A stretch of DNA of 64,000 bases from CAJCIS01 sp965276755 (GCA_965276755.1 OZ255625.1:1426001-1490000); one strand, 5' to 3'; shown: positions 42,845 to 51,573, numbered from the stretch's first letter. Notes: generated by a model from the letters alone, not told the origin. Translations and numbers: made by a program.

Positions 42845-43672
42845 TTATAGGAGTGCCTGTGCAGCGGCAACCCCGCGCGCCCGGGCCGGGCGGAGGGTGA
42901 TCCACGCCGGCGCATGGTCGCTCGCACCTTCCTGGCCGCGCATTTCGCGGTCCACACCGCCCTCAGCAAGCCGCGGCGCCAGCGCCGGGCTCAGCAATAG
43001 ATGGTCCAGCCGCAGGCCCGCATCACGCGCCCAGCGGTCCCGCTTGTAGTCCCAGAAGGTGTAGAGCGGCCCTGCCGGATGGATCGTGCGCAGCCCATCC
43101 GTCCAGCCCTGCGCCAACAGGCGCGCGTATGCGGCGCGGCTTTGCGGTTGCAGCAATGCGTCCCGCGCCCAGGATTTGCTGGGATAGATATCGGCATCCG
43201 TCGGCACCACGTTGTAGTCGCCCGCCAGCACCACCGGCAGACCGGTTGCGAGCAATTCAGCCGCATGGGTGATCAGCCGGTCGAACCAGGAGAGCTTGTA
43301 GGCGAATTTCGGTCCCGGCTGCGGATTGCCATTGGGCAGATAGATCGAGGCGATCAGGACGCCGCTGACGGCCGCCTCGATATAGCGCGCTTGATCGTCT
43401 TGCGGGTTACCCGGCAACGCGCGGCGCGTCAGCACCGGCGCGGCACCACGCGCGAGGATTGCCACGCCATTCCAGCTTCGCTGACCCTGCCAGACCGCAC
43501 CATAACCCGCGGCGTTTAGCGCAGCGGAAGGAAACGCGTTATGCTCAGCCTTGAGTTCCTGCAGACAGACCACGTCCGGCTGTGCCGCGGCAAGCCAGTC
43601 CAGGAGATTGCGCAGACGCTTATTGACATTGTTTATATTGAACGTGGCAATCTTCAAGCGTGCGCGCGCCAA
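42845..43672 (-). CDS. xthA: Exodeoxyribonuclease III / AP endonuclease
   Basis: 275 residues: LKIATFNINNVNKRL, VCLQELKAE (metal Glu), GDYNVVPTDADIY, LRLDHLLLSP and the final SDHAPAW catalytic Asp-His. It repairs abasic sites and trims 3' ends. The start is a TTG next to the family B repeat at 43673; a second TTG five codons later, just before KIATFN, is equally possible. Confidence 0.93.
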   Translation of the reverse strand: MARARLKIATFNINNVNKRLRNLLDWLAAAQPDVVCLQELKAEHNAFPSAALNAAGYGAVWQGQRSWNGVAILARGAAPVLTRRALPGNPQDDQARYIEAAVSGVLIASIYLPNGNPQPGPKFAYKLSWFDRLITHAAELLATGLPVVLAGDYNVVPTDADIYPSKSWARDALLQPQSRAAYARLLAQGWTDGLRTIHPAGPLYTFWDYKRDRWARDAGLRLDHLLLSPALAPRLAEGGVDREMRGQEGASDHAPAWITLRPARARGVAAAQALL

Positions 43673-43720
43673 ACCGACAAAAGTTTTTTGCTTCTTTTTT
43701 TCAAAAAAGAAGTGCTTCCT
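43673..43720. repeat. Family B A/T-rich hairpin repeat
   Basis: CGACAAAAGTTTTTTGCTTC followed by the TTTTTTTCAAAAAAGAAG hairpin. It fills the nitroreductase-xthA gap; in the direction of those genes it reads as an A-rich stem followed by T-rich sequence. Confidence 0.78.
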
Positions 43721-43721
43721 T

Positions 43722-44396
43722 CTAAACTACGCTTATCACTTCACTAACAGGCGCTCGGCTCGTCCGCAACAAATTAACCGGCGCTCCAGCATCGGGATGC
43801 CCAATCGCCATGCCGCAGAACAGCATCATCTCCGCCGGCGCGCCCACGAAATTGGCCACGGTCTCCGGCCAGCGGGACCAAGCCTCCTGCGGGCACGTGC
43901 CCAGGCCCGCTTCCTCGAACAACAGCATGGCCGTTTGCAGCAGCATGCCCAGATCCGACCATTGCGGCGGCCCCATGATGCGATCGGTAAAGCAGAATAG
44001 TGCGGCCGGCGCGCCGAAGAAGCGGTCGTTGTTTTGCAGCCAGACCAGGCGCGCCAATTTGTCGGCGCGCGGAATGCCAAGCTTGTCATACATCGCCTCT
44101 CCGACTGCGAAGCGCCGGCCGCGATAGGGCTCCTTCAGATTGGCAGGATAGACCGCGTAATGCGGCGTCTCGCCCATCGGGTTGTCTGCCAGGCGCGCCT
44201 CCATCACGGTGCGGAAACGCGCCATGGCGGGTCCGTTGAGCAGAAAAAGGCGCCACGGCTGTAAATTGCCGCCCGAGGGCGCGCGCGTGGCCCGCGTCAG
44301 CACGTCCAGCAACATGTCATTCGTCACGGGTTCATCGGTAAAGGCCCGCACGGATCGCCGCTGTTCGACGGCCTGGGAAACAGTCAATCCAGACAA
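43722..44396 (-). CDS. Nitroreductase family protein
   Basis: 224 residues starting at TTG. VSQAVEQRRSVRAFTDEPV and TRAPSGGNLQPWRLFLLNG are the FMN-phosphate-binding parts; later blocks include MLLQTAMLLFEEAGLGTCPQEAW and the end FCGMAIGHPD. It is an FMN- and NAD(P)H-dependent reductase of unknown substrate, one gene away from DNA repair and with no pathway context. Confidence 0.9.
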   Translation of the reverse strand: MSGLTVSQAVEQRRSVRAFTDEPVTNDMLLDVLTRATRAPSGGNLQPWRLFLLNGPAMARFRTVMEARLADNPMGETPHYAVYPANLKEPYRGRRFAVGEAMYDKLGIPRADKLARLVWLQNNDRFFGAPAALFCFTDRIMGPPQWSDLGMLLQTAMLLFEEAGLGTCPQEAWSRWPETVANFVGAPAEMMLFCGMAIGHPDAGAPVNLLRTSRAPVSEVISVV

Positions 44397-44467
44397 CGCT
44401 TGCCCCGCTCGTACGTGCAGCGTCCAGGTTCAGGCAAGCCCAGCCCGTGGTCAACCTGTGCCCCCTG

Positions 44468-45472
44468 TCAGAACGGGTGCTTGTGGCTGATGCGCGGCTC
44501 GGACGTAAGGATTGTGTAATCAAGCTCGCTGAACAGACCCGTGGTCACCTGGTCCGCCGTTAGGCCATAGACCTGCACGCCGGAAAGCGTACCAGCGACG
44601 GCGGTGTCATTGACCACGCCGATCGGCACGTGCGCGGTCAGGTCGTTCTCGATCAACGTGTTGGTGACCGCCAGCGATGAGACGGCATAAATGCCGCCTT
44701 CCTCGCCATAGGAGATGATGGCGGGATTGTTGCTGTCGGGCCCCTGCTCGATCTGGTCGTTGCTGATGGTTGCTGCACCACCGTTCGGCAGATCGATGCT
44801 GTAGCTCGCCGTGCCTGTGAGACCATCGACGATGCGCGTGTTGTTGACGATCGTTGTCAGCGCACGGCTCTTGATTTCGTGGCCGTAATTGGCGTGATGG
44901 AAGTAGCTGCTTTCGACATCAAGCAGTGCAACGGCACCGATATAGATGTTGTGGGTATAGCCAAGGCCCGGGCCTTTCACATCGCCGTTGCGCGCGAACT
45001 CGCTGGTGGTGATCGTGATCGTCCCGTTGGGATCGGCGTCGGCCAGGATACCGTCCTGATTGTCGTGGAAGAAGCAGTCCGTCACGGCCAGGTGGCCGCC
45101 CTGGTAACGGATGCCTGCGCCGTTCTGGCCATCATTCGCAGTGACGTGCGCACCTTCGAACGTGAAGCCCGTGATGGACACATCGGTATCGGTAATCAGG
45201 ATGCCTTTTTGATTGGGCAGAATGCCCGTCGCCTTCATCGTCACACGCCCGCCGACCGCGGTCAGCGTGATCATCGTCGTTATCTCTGCGAAATCGTTTT
45301 TGTAGATGCCTGCCTCGACATCGATCGTGTCACCGTTCTGAGAGGCGGCAATCGCGGCAGCTATCGTCGTGTAGGTCTGTCCTGGCCCGACCATCAGCGT
45401 GTTGGCACGGGCTGCGACGGAGGCTGAAAGTGCCACGAGCGTGGCGGCCGTGGCCAATCGATCGTATCGCAT
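44468..45472 (-). CDS. Secreted right-handed parallel beta-helix protein
   Basis: 334 residues with a signal peptide cut near residue 23 (ASVAARA). The rest is made of repeating short coils typical of pectate-lyase-like beta-helices: TIAAAIAASQNGDTIDVEAGIY, ILITDTDVSITGFTFEGA, HLAVTDCFFHDNQDGI, HNIYIGAVALLDVESSYFHH and so on. The YTTIAAAIAAS opening is typical of the glycosidase/lyase-like group. Likely a periplasmic or extracellular polysaccharide-active or binding protein; no catalytic residues can be assigned. Confidence 0.8.
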   Translation of the reverse strand: MRYDRLATAATLVALSASVAARANTLMVGPGQTYTTIAAAIAASQNGDTIDVEAGIYKNDFAEITTMITLTAVGGRVTMKATGILPNQKGILITDTDVSITGFTFEGAHVTANDGQNGAGIRYQGGHLAVTDCFFHDNQDGILADADPNGTITITTSEFARNGDVKGPGLGYTHNIYIGAVALLDVESSYFHHANYGHEIKSRALTTIVNNTRIVDGLTGTASYSIDLPNGGAATISNDQIEQGPDSNNPAIISYGEEGGIYAVSSLAVTNTLIENDLTAHVPIGVVNDTAVAGTLSGVQVYGLTADQVTTGLFSELDYTILTSEPRISHKHPF

Positions 45473-45631
45473 AGGAGTCTGCTCTCATATCGTGCAGCTC
45501 ACGATATATGTGCACGTTAAGGTTGCAGCACGCGAATTGTAAACACAATCGCTTGTGGCGCCTCCAACCCGGCTCGAAGCAGTCCTTTTTTAAACAATAG
45601 AGCCAGGAACCTGTGTTTTTTGTCCGCGCGG

Positions 45632-46564
45632 CTACTCGCAGCCATTGTGGATCGCCGTCGTTGCAATCGCCGCCTGGCCCATGGCCACTACAATCTGATT
45701 GAGCCCGGCCACATTGTCGCCCGCGGCATAGAGCCCGGCCACGCTGGTCTGATTATGAGAGTCCACAACCAGTGCGCCGTTGCTGTCGCATTCAGCGCCC
45801 AATGCCGCCGCGAGGCCCGATCGCACCGTCAGCCCCAGGGCGGAATAGAGCGTATCGAAGCGATACTCCGCCCCGCCCGCGCGAAGGGCCGTGATCCTGT
45901 CGCCATCCACTTCCAAAGCATCCACGGCCGCGGTGATGACGCGAATGCCCATCTCCTGCGCGCGGCGCTGCCCCTCCGGCGAAAGCTGCACGGCCGAACC
46001 CGAACTGAGCAGCGTCACGTCATGCGAATAGGTGCGCGCAACGAAAATGGCCTCGCGCAGCCCATGATCGCCGTGGCCGATGACCGCCACCTTCTGCCCC
46101 CGCGCCTCATAGCCGTCACAGATCGGGCAATAACGCACCAGGCCGCGCTGCAGGGCATCGGCCAGATTGGGCAGATCTGGCTGCACATCGACCGCCCCCG
46201 TTGCCAGCAACACGTGGCGCGCCCGCACGTGGCGTGTGCGTCCGCCGGTTTCTGTAATCTCGGCGGCAAACGAATCCCCCTCGCGCCGCAAATCACCGAC
46301 GGTGCCGGCGAGCGGGCTGACGCCGTAATGGCTCAGATGCTCGCGCTGCCTGGACAGGATGTCAGGTCCTGCCAGGCCGTTCGAAAACAACGGAAAATTG
46401 TGGCTCTTCGGAATCCACGCCGCCCTGCTTGCGCCACCATCGACGATCAGGAAGCTGCGATTAAAGCGCGCCAGATAGAGCGCACCCGTCAGTCCTGCCG
46501 GTCCCCCGCCGATGATCAGGCAATCCAGAATATCATTTTCGTCTTCGGCCATGCGCTGCTCCAT
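45632..46564 (-). CDS. Thioredoxin-reductase-like FAD/NAD(P) oxidoreductase
   Basis: 310 residues: FAD-binding CLIIGGGPAGLTGALYLARF, a redox-type CPICDGYEA motif (a CxxC pair as in thioredoxin reductases), the NAD(P) site VAVIGHGDHGLREA and the final GLYAAGDNVAGLNQIV. AF-TrxB-like enzymes of this form may reduce thioredoxin or act on other disulfides. Its partner is not visible here. Confidence 0.88.
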   Translation of the reverse strand: MEQRMAEDENDILDCLIIGGGPAGLTGALYLARFNRSFLIVDGGASRAAWIPKSHNFPLFSNGLAGPDILSRQREHLSHYGVSPLAGTVGDLRREGDSFAAEITETGGRTRHVRARHVLLATGAVDVQPDLPNLADALQRGLVRYCPICDGYEARGQKVAVIGHGDHGLREAIFVARTYSHDVTLLSSGSAVQLSPEGQRRAQEMGIRVITAAVDALEVDGDRITALRAGGAEYRFDTLYSALGLTVRSGLAAALGAECDSNGALVVDSHNQTSVAGLYAAGDNVAGLNQIVVAMGQAAIATTAIHNGCE

Positions 46565-46628
46565 GGCCTACCAGACGGCCGAAGCGCTAGCGCACGCGGC
46601 GGCGGCGCGTTGCGCGCGCACATGCAGG

Positions 46629-47870
46629 TCATTGCGCCAGCGCCGCGAACGGGTTGCTCGCCATATTCGCCAGTGCGGACCAGGCGGTCGCACCCACATG
46701 CGGGCGCCGGTAATAGAAGAAATCGGCGGCCTGCCCCAGGCCCATCGACAGCCCCGTGCTGAGGCGCGGCACCGAGCACGCAAACACCAAACCTGTCCCA
46801 CTTGTCTGGGCGCGGAGCGTCTGCATCATCCTGCCAGCAAGCAATGCCTCGCCCGCCAGACGCGCCGCGAGCGCCACGTAAGCCGTGCCCTCCAGCCAGA
46901 TGCCGTCACGATCGTCATTGAAATCCACACCCTCGGGCGCCGCCTGCGGCACGCCGTGCCGCGCCATCACCCACGCTCGCGCGGCCGTCCATGCGCGCGG
47001 CGCACCAGGGGCCAGAAGCGGCCAGATATTGGCGTCGACGGCCGAGAACGTGTTGGGCGCACCCGAGGGCGTCAGCCCGGCATAAAAGCGGCCCTCGGCC
47101 GCACGCCACATCGCGGCCACGAAGCCGCGTGCATGGGCCGCCTCCGCCCCGCGGCTCGCTGCTGCAAACGCTACCGAACAATCCAGATTGTGCTCCGTGC
47201 TGACCCAGCCCAGCGGTGCCGGCGAGGGCTCCCAACCCGCAAACCCGCCCGCATATCCCGCCGGCACCCGCGTGGCCCGCGCGATCCAGTCACAGGCGCG
47301 CTCCGCCGCAGCGCGGTAGCTGCCCTGCCCCGTCGCGCGATGCAGCGCCATCCAGAACAACGCCGCCCACGCCACCACACCGGTCGCGGTCGAAACCTGG
47401 TAGCTGTCCTCCACCCACCGCCCCAGCTTGGCGTCCCACCAGCCGGGCAGGGGATAGTCGCCGGTGGCAGCCACAACGCCGCTGGCATAGGCGTTGCGCA
47501 GACGCCCATCCTTCCAGAAGCGATCCCGCGCCTGAGCCGCCGCGAGCGCATCGCCCAGCCGGCGTGCCGCTTGCACCTGCCCGCCGGCCAGCAGCGCCAT
47601 GCCCGCCACCGCATTGTCATAGACGTAGGCGCAATTGCCATGCGCGCGATCGAAGTCGCCGCTGCCGGCCACATCGTAGCTGCGCAGCAAGCCTACGCCG
47701 CCTAGCGCTTGCACACGCTGGCTCAGCGTTGCTAGCCAGTCCAAACCGGACATCAGCGGGGCGGCTGCGGACAGGAGTAGCTTGCGACGGGAGAAGGCTG
47801 GGGGAGACGTGCCATCCCCCGTCAGGCGAAGCACGCTTTCGCGTGACGACCCCCCGTCATCCTTTAGCAT
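46629..47870 (-). CDS. Secreted six-hairpin glycosidase-like protein
   Basis: 413 residues as read. A Tat-like signal FSRRKLLLSAAAPLMSG sits near residues 26-42, followed by repeated helical hairpins with Trp/Tyr/Asp-rich turns (AYVYDNAVAGMALLAGGQ, GDYPLPGWWDAKLGRWVEDSYQVST, NLDCSVAFAAASRG, DFNDDRDGIWLEGTAYVALA), as in (alpha/alpha)6-barrel glycosidases. The true start is uncertain. The first 25 or so codons (from MLKDDGG or a GTG 12 codons later) are read from the family A repeat at 47795, so the repeat appears to supply the start and the beginning of the signal sequence. The substrate is unknown. Confidence 0.7.
   Translation of the reverse strand: MLKDDGGSSRESVLRLTGDGTSPPAFSRRKLLLSAAAPLMSGLDWLATLSQRVQALGGVGLLRSYDVAGSGDFDRAHGNCAYVYDNAVAGMALLAGGQVQAARRLGDALAAAQARDRFWKDGRLRNAYASGVVAATGDYPLPGWWDAKLGRWVEDSYQVSTATGVVAWAALFWMALHRATGQGSYRAAAERACDWIARATRVPAGYAGGFAGWEPSPAPLGWVSTEHNLDCSVAFAAASRGAEAAHARGFVAAMWRAAEGRFYAGLTPSGAPNTFSAVDANIWPLLAPGAPRAWTAARAWVMARHGVPQAAPEGVDFNDDRDGIWLEGTAYVALAARLAGEALLAGRMMQTLRAQTSGTGLVFACSVPRLSTGLSMGLGQAADFFYYRRPHVGATAWSALANMASNPFAALAQ
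47795..47862. repeat. Family A repeat with an inserted palindrome
   Basis: GGCTGGGGGAGACGTGCCAT, then CCCCC, then an extra GTCAGGCGAAGC...TTTCGCGTGAC hairpin where other copies have CCAGA, then CCCCCCGTC. It overlaps the N-terminal codons of the six-hairpin protein. Confidence 0.75.
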
Positions 47871-47893
47871 TCAACAAAACTGGGTGGTGGCAC

Positions 47894-48511
47894 TTGGCTA
47901 GACGATCCTGGCTGCTTTGGACTCTGTCCTGCCTCCTGCTGGTGGGATTGACGGTGCAGCTCGTCGACCGGCCTGTGGCCACCTGGTCGCACGACGTCCT
48001 GCATCGCCCGGCAATCGCCGTGTTCGTCACCACGCTTGGAAAATGGTCGGTCTTCTGCGCGGGGGCGCTGGCGGTGCAGGCGGCAGCCCTCGTCGCGCGC
48101 CTGTCGGGCCGGCATTTGGGCGGGCTCTGGCGCACGGCCATGGCCGCATCGCTGGCCATCCTGATTGCGATCGCGGCTGAGATCATCCTGAAATATGCCT
48201 TCGGCAGGCTATGGCCCGAGACCTGGCTGCACCCGCCAAACCTGTCCTGGATTGGCACGCACAGCTTCGGCTTTCTGCCCTTTCATGGCGGCACGGGCTA
48301 CGAGAGTTTTCCATCAGGCCACACGGCGCGGGTAAGCGCGCCTTTCGTCGTCCTATGGCAACGCATCCCACGAAGCCGCCTACTTTGGGCCTTGCCGACG
48401 CTGATCATGGCCACCGCCCTGATCGCGACCAATTTCCACTTCGTCAGCGACTGCCTGGCCGGCGCCTACGTCGGTGCGGCAAGTGCTGCGCTGGCAATGA
48501 TGCTGTTCTGA
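47894..48511 (+). CDS. PAP2-family membrane phosphatase
   Basis: 205 residues with five to six helices. The three lipid-phosphatase motifs are present: KYAFGRLWPE (K-x6-RP-like), PSGHTARVS, and TNFHFVSDCLAG in the S/N-x-x-x-D-x-x-G region with its His. It probably removes phosphate from an undecaprenyl or phosphatidyl phosphate at the membrane. I chose the TTG at 47894 (GGTGG upstream) because the long frame before it is antisense to the six-hairpin gene. Its 3' end overlaps the convergent XRE gene by 46 bases. Confidence 0.85.
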   Translation: MARRSWLLWTLSCLLLVGLTVQLVDRPVATWSHDVLHRPAIAVFVTTLGKWSVFCAGALAVQAAALVARLSGRHLGGLWRTAMAASLAILIAIAAEIILKYAFGRLWPETWLHPPNLSWIGTHSFGFLPFHGGTGYESFPSGHTARVSAPFVVLWQRIPRSRLLWALPTLIMATALIATNFHFVSDCLAGAYVGAASAALAMMLF

Positions 48512-48990
48512 ACGCCGGAGGGTTCCGCCTGGGCGGCCAGGGCACGGGCCATCTGGCTCAGGGCTTCCTGATGCTTCTCGTTGTCGATCAGGGCGAAGTT
48601 GCGCGCGAGTTCCAGGCCCATGCGCTGTCGCGGCGTCATCTCGATCGAGGCGGGCGCAGCGCTCATGCCCTCGAAGAACCACGAGATGGGTACGCTGAGC
48701 ACGCGCGCGATGTCATAGAGCCGCCCGGCTGAGATGCGATTGAGCCCACGTTCGTATTTGTGGGCCTGCTGGTAGGTTACGCCGATCATCTGCGCCAGTT
48801 GCTGCTGGGACAGGCCGAGCATGACGCGACGTTCCCTGATCCTGTTGCCGACGTGACGATCGGCGCCGCTTGCGCGGGGTATGGCCGCTGTCGCCGGAGC
48901 AGCATCCTCAATTTCCGCCTCCTCGCCCGAGGCATCATCGGCGGTGATCTTGCTTTGCTCATCTCGCAATGGAAGGTGCTCCGGCGTCAT
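48466..48990 (-). CDS. XRE-family transcriptional regulator
   Basis: 174 residues. An acidic, Ala-rich N-terminal stretch of about 45 residues precedes a helix-turn-helix (NRIRERRVMLGLSQQQLAQMIGVTYQQAHKYERGLNRISAGRLYDIARVL, about 49-98), followed by VPISWFFEGM and a helical tail. It resembles the common alphaproteobacterial HTH_3 regulators (for example those near motility or stress genes). The target is unknown. Confidence 0.88.
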   Translation of the reverse strand: MTPEHLPLRDEQSKITADDASGEEAEIEDAAPATAAIPRASGADRHVGNRIRERRVMLGLSQQQLAQMIGVTYQQAHKYERGLNRISAGRLYDIARVLSVPISWFFEGMSAAPASIEMTPRQRMGLELARNFALIDNEKHQEALSQMARALAAQAEPSGVQNSIIASAALAAPT

Positions 48991-49153
48991 GGTGCAACAG
49001 GTGGACGCAAGGACATCTTAACCAAATCTGCGCAGGAGAGTTACAACGTTCTCGCCTGACGCGCGATTATTTGAAACAGAGTCGTCACAACTTGGAGTTG
49101 CAGTGATGCGTCTATATTACTGTGAAAGTTCAATGATCGACGGGGGTTTGGGG
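48991..49153. other. Upstream region of the XRE gene and remains of a family A arm
   Basis: The start of the 423-base gene-free stretch 48991-49413. 48991-49137 is comparatively A/T-rich and probably holds the XRE promoter, though no confident -35/-10 could be picked. 49138-49153 (CGACGGGGGTTTGGGG) looks like the inner part of a family A right arm that resumes at 49380. Confidence 0.5.
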
Positions 49154-49379
49154 CTACCGGATTCACACATCTCAAAAACGTCTTAATCATCAATGACTTG
49201 TAGCAGGAAGCAAGGCCAGGAGCTCGGCCCCTGGGACCCCGCTGGAGGCAGGGCCTCCAGACCTCCATCTTCTTGAAAATAAAGAAAAGGTTCTAAGGAC
49301 TTGTCCTTAGCGGGGTCCAGGGGCAGAGCCCCTGGCCTTGGCTTGTGTCTTTTCAAAGCAAGATGTGTGAATGCGGTAG
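49154..49379. mobile_element. MITE-like 226-base element carrying a family C core, inserted in a family A repeat
   Basis: Perfectly placed terminal inverted repeats: CTACCGGATTCACACATCT (49154-49172) and AGATGTGTGAATGCGGTAG (49361-49379), 18 of 19 bases matching. Between them is a family C palindrome (49212-49341) with AAGGACTTGTCCTTAG and GGGGCAGAGCCCC. The outer sequence on both sides reads as one interrupted family A arm (GACGGGGGTTTGGGG ... GTCTGGGGGAATGGC). No transposase is encoded, so it would depend on one in trans. Confidence 0.7.
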
Positions 49380-49413
49380 GAGTCTGGGGGAATGGCACAT
49401 CTCCCCCAACCTT
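49380..49413. repeat. Family A repeat, right-arm half
   Basis: GAGTCTGGGGGAATGGCACA followed by TCTCCCCCAACC, ending just before the phaR stop. It is the distal part of the family A copy split by the element at 49154. Confidence 0.7.
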
Positions 49414-50034
49414 TTATACTTTCCGAAGCGGCCTGATCTCAGGCCGCGCAGCCAGTTGCGCGCGCAACTCCTCAACCTCGCGGCGGAGGGCCGCGACCTC
49501 ATCGGCCACCTCTGGCGCCACCGAAGCGGGCGAGCTCTCGGTCTCGGCGGGACGATAAAATGGGGTGAACAGGCTCATCGCCCGCTCCATCATGGCGACG
49601 TTCTGGCGGCGCATCTCTTCCAGCCCGGGCGGCAGCAGGCTGCCCACGGCGGTGCTCATTGCCTCGCGCATCTGCTCCTGCTGGCGCGCGATCGTGGACA
49701 TCGTCTGTTCGAGGTAGCGCGGCACGACCGCGCCCAGGCTGTCGCCATAAAAGCCGATCAGCTGGCGCAGGAAGGTGGTCGGCAGCAGCGCCCGGCCCTT
49801 GTTCTCCTCCTCGACGATGATCTGCGTCAGCACGCCGCGGGTGATGTCATCGCCTGATCGGGCGTCATAGACGACAAAGTCGCGACCGGCGCGGACCATG
49901 TCGGCGAGATTCTCCAGCGTGATGTAGCTGGAAGTCTCGGTGTTGTAGAGGCGGCGATTGGCGTACTTCTTGACGACGACCGGCGGTTGCGTGGCGGGGG
50001 GGCTCGCTGCCTCCAACTGGGTGGGCTCTGTCAT
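49414..50034 (-). CDS. phaR: Polyhydroxyalkanoate synthesis repressor PhaR
   Basis: 206 residues from ATG 50034. The PHB/PHA DNA-binding domain VVVKKYANRRLYNTETSSYITLENLADMVRAGRDFVVYDA is near the N-terminus, followed by DITRGVLTQIIVEEENKG, FLRQLIGFYGDSLGAVVPRYLE and a C-terminal coiled coil (DEVAALRREVEELRAQLAA). It senses PHB and represses phasin and pha genes. It is divergent from the PhaC-like pair at 50217, across 182 bases that likely include its operator. Confidence 0.94.
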   Translation of the reverse strand: MTEPTQLEAASPPATQPPVVVKKYANRRLYNTETSSYITLENLADMVRAGRDFVVYDARSGDDITRGVLTQIIVEEENKGRALLPTTFLRQLIGFYGDSLGAVVPRYLEQTMSTIARQQEQMREAMSTAVGSLLPPGLEEMRRQNVAMMERAMSLFTPFYRPAETESSPASVAPEVADEVAALRREVEELRAQLAARPEIRPLRKV

Positions 50035-50216
50035 GGCGGTCCTTTGCGCATCGGCTTTGTTCGACGTCACGCGGCGATCACCGCGTTCAAACACGCGCCT
50101 GTGATTACCACGCCATGCCGCATTGCACCACAGGCCATGTGGCCGCCGCGTTGTGCCTGTTCGTGGAATCAGGGCGGCTCTATGCTTGGTGTCGGTAACG
50201 GGGATGGAAATGGGTG

Positions 50217-50594
50217 ATGGCGGAAAACCGCACGCCCGGTGGCGAGGCCGCGGACTGGCTCACGATCTGGCAGAGCGAGCTGTCTGCCATGGCCCAGGAT
50301 CGCGAACTGGCCGAAGCGTGGGTGCGCTGGGTGACCGCCGCGAGTGCGGCGGCGAGCCGCGTGCTGCAAATGGCCGCACCGGAAATGCCCGTAGCGGCCG
50401 GGGGCACTGATGGCCCGTCCGGACGCGCCGGGGCCGCTGCGCCGGCGGGGACCGCGGCCGCTATGGCTGCACCTGGCGGGCGCGACACCGCTTTGGCAGA
50501 ACTGGCAGGCCGTGTTGCAGCGCTTGAGCGAGAGCGCGAGCTACGAACCGTTGGCAGCAATGGGCCTGCTGACAGGAGCGAGCGCGGGACCTGA
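50217..50594 (+). CDS. Small PhaE-like helical protein upstream of the PhaC-like gene
   Basis: 125 residues. The N-terminal part (ADWLTIWQSELSAMAQDRELAEAWVRWVTAASAAASRVLQ) is a helical segment like those of PhaE/PhaR synthase partners. An Ala/Gly/Pro linker and a C-terminal coiled coil (TALAELAGRVAALEREREL) follow. The last 185 bases overlap the PhaC-like gene in another frame, and both frames look protein-like there. A role as PHA synthase partner or phasin-like protein is inferred from context. Confidence 0.6.
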   Translation: MAENRTPGGEAADWLTIWQSELSAMAQDRELAEAWVRWVTAASAAASRVLQMAAPEMPVAAGGTDGPSGRAGAAAPAGTAAAMAAPGGRDTALAELAGRVAALERERELRTVGSNGPADRSERGT

Positions 50595-51564
50595 CGCCGC
50601 GCTGCTGGCGGGCATTGCCGCCTATCGCCGACATCCCTGGCACCGCACGCTTGATGATCCGCCGTGCATTTGGCGGGAAGGGGCCACGCGGTTGCTCGAT
50701 TACGGGCCGCCCGAGGGTCAGAAGCTGCTTGTGGTGCCAAGCCTGGTCAATCGCGCCTACGTGCTGGACCTGTTGCCCGAGCACTCCATGCTGCGTTTCC
50801 TGGCCGCCTCCGGCGTGCGGCCCCTGCTGCTGGACTGGGGCTATCCGGAGGAGGTGGAACGCAGCTTTACGCTGTCTGATTACATCGCCGGCCGGCTCGA
50901 GCGGGCGATGGAGGCCGTGGGCACGAAGCTGACCCTGGCCGGCTATTGCATGGGCGGGCTGATGGCTGTGGCAGGCGCCCTGAGGCGGCCCGACCTGGTG
51001 AGCAGGCTCGTGCTCCTTGCAACGCCTTGGGATTTTTGGGCGGCCGGCCAGCGGCAGGCGCAGGATCTGGCGGCCCTGCTGCCGATGCTGGAGCCCATGC
51101 TTGCGGAATCGGACACGCTGAGCGTGGACGGGTTGCAGGTGCTTTTCAGCTTGCTCGATCCTGGCTCCGTTGCGGCCAAGTACCGCGATTTTGGCGGTCA
51201 GAACCAGGGCAGTGCGCGGGCCAGGATGTTCGTGGCGATGGAGGATTGGCTGAACGATGGCATTCCGCTGGGGGCACCCGTTGCGCGGGAGACGCTGGGC
51301 GGCTGGTATGGCTGCAATTGCCCGCGCGCCGGCGCGTGGCGGGTGCTGGGGCTGCCGGTGCGGCCCGAAGCGCTGGAGGTGCCCTGCTTCGTGGCTGTGC
51401 CCGCGAATGACCGCATTGTGCCGCCCGGGAGCGCGCGAGCGCTGGCCGATGCTATTCCGGGTGCGAAGCTGCACGTGGCGCGCGCGGGGCATGTCGGCAT
51501 GGTGGCAGGCAGCAAGGCAAGGGGCGAATTGTGGGACGTGCTGCTGGAGTGGCTGTGCCGGTGA
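50410..51564 (+). CDS. PhaC-like poly(3-hydroxyalkanoate) synthase/hydrolase
   Basis: A 384-residue alpha/beta-hydrolase. The lipase-like box GYCMGG has Cys as nucleophile, as in PHA synthases, followed by PLLLDWGYPEEVERSFTLSDYI, the catalytic Asp near AVPANDRIVPP, and the His in ARAGHVGMVAG. It is shorter than class I PhaC (about 590 residues) and closer to class III/IV size, whose partner subunit is PhaE/PhaR; the overlapping upstream ORF may be that partner. The start is uncertain because of the overlap. Confidence 0.82.
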   Translation: MARPDAPGPLRRRGPRPLWLHLAGATPLWQNWQAVLQRLSESASYEPLAAMGLLTGASAGPDAALLAGIAAYRRHPWHRTLDDPPCIWREGATRLLDYGPPEGQKLLVVPSLVNRAYVLDLLPEHSMLRFLAASGVRPLLLDWGYPEEVERSFTLSDYIAGRLERAMEAVGTKLTLAGYCMGGLMAVAGALRRPDLVSRLVLLATPWDFWAAGQRQAQDLAALLPMLEPMLAESDTLSVDGLQVLFSLLDPGSVAAKYRDFGGQNQGSARARMFVAMEDWLNDGIPLGAPVARETLGGWYGCNCPRAGAWRVLGLPVRPEALEVPCFVAVPANDRIVPPGSARALADAIPGAKLHVARAGHVGMVAGSKARGELWDVLLEWLCR

Positions 51565-51573
51565 CGTCAAAGA

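Noticed and set aside
47216..47893. N-terminal extension of the PAP2 protein
   Set aside because: These codons are antisense to the six-hairpin protein and Pro/Arg-rich; the TTG at 47894 directly precedes the first helix.
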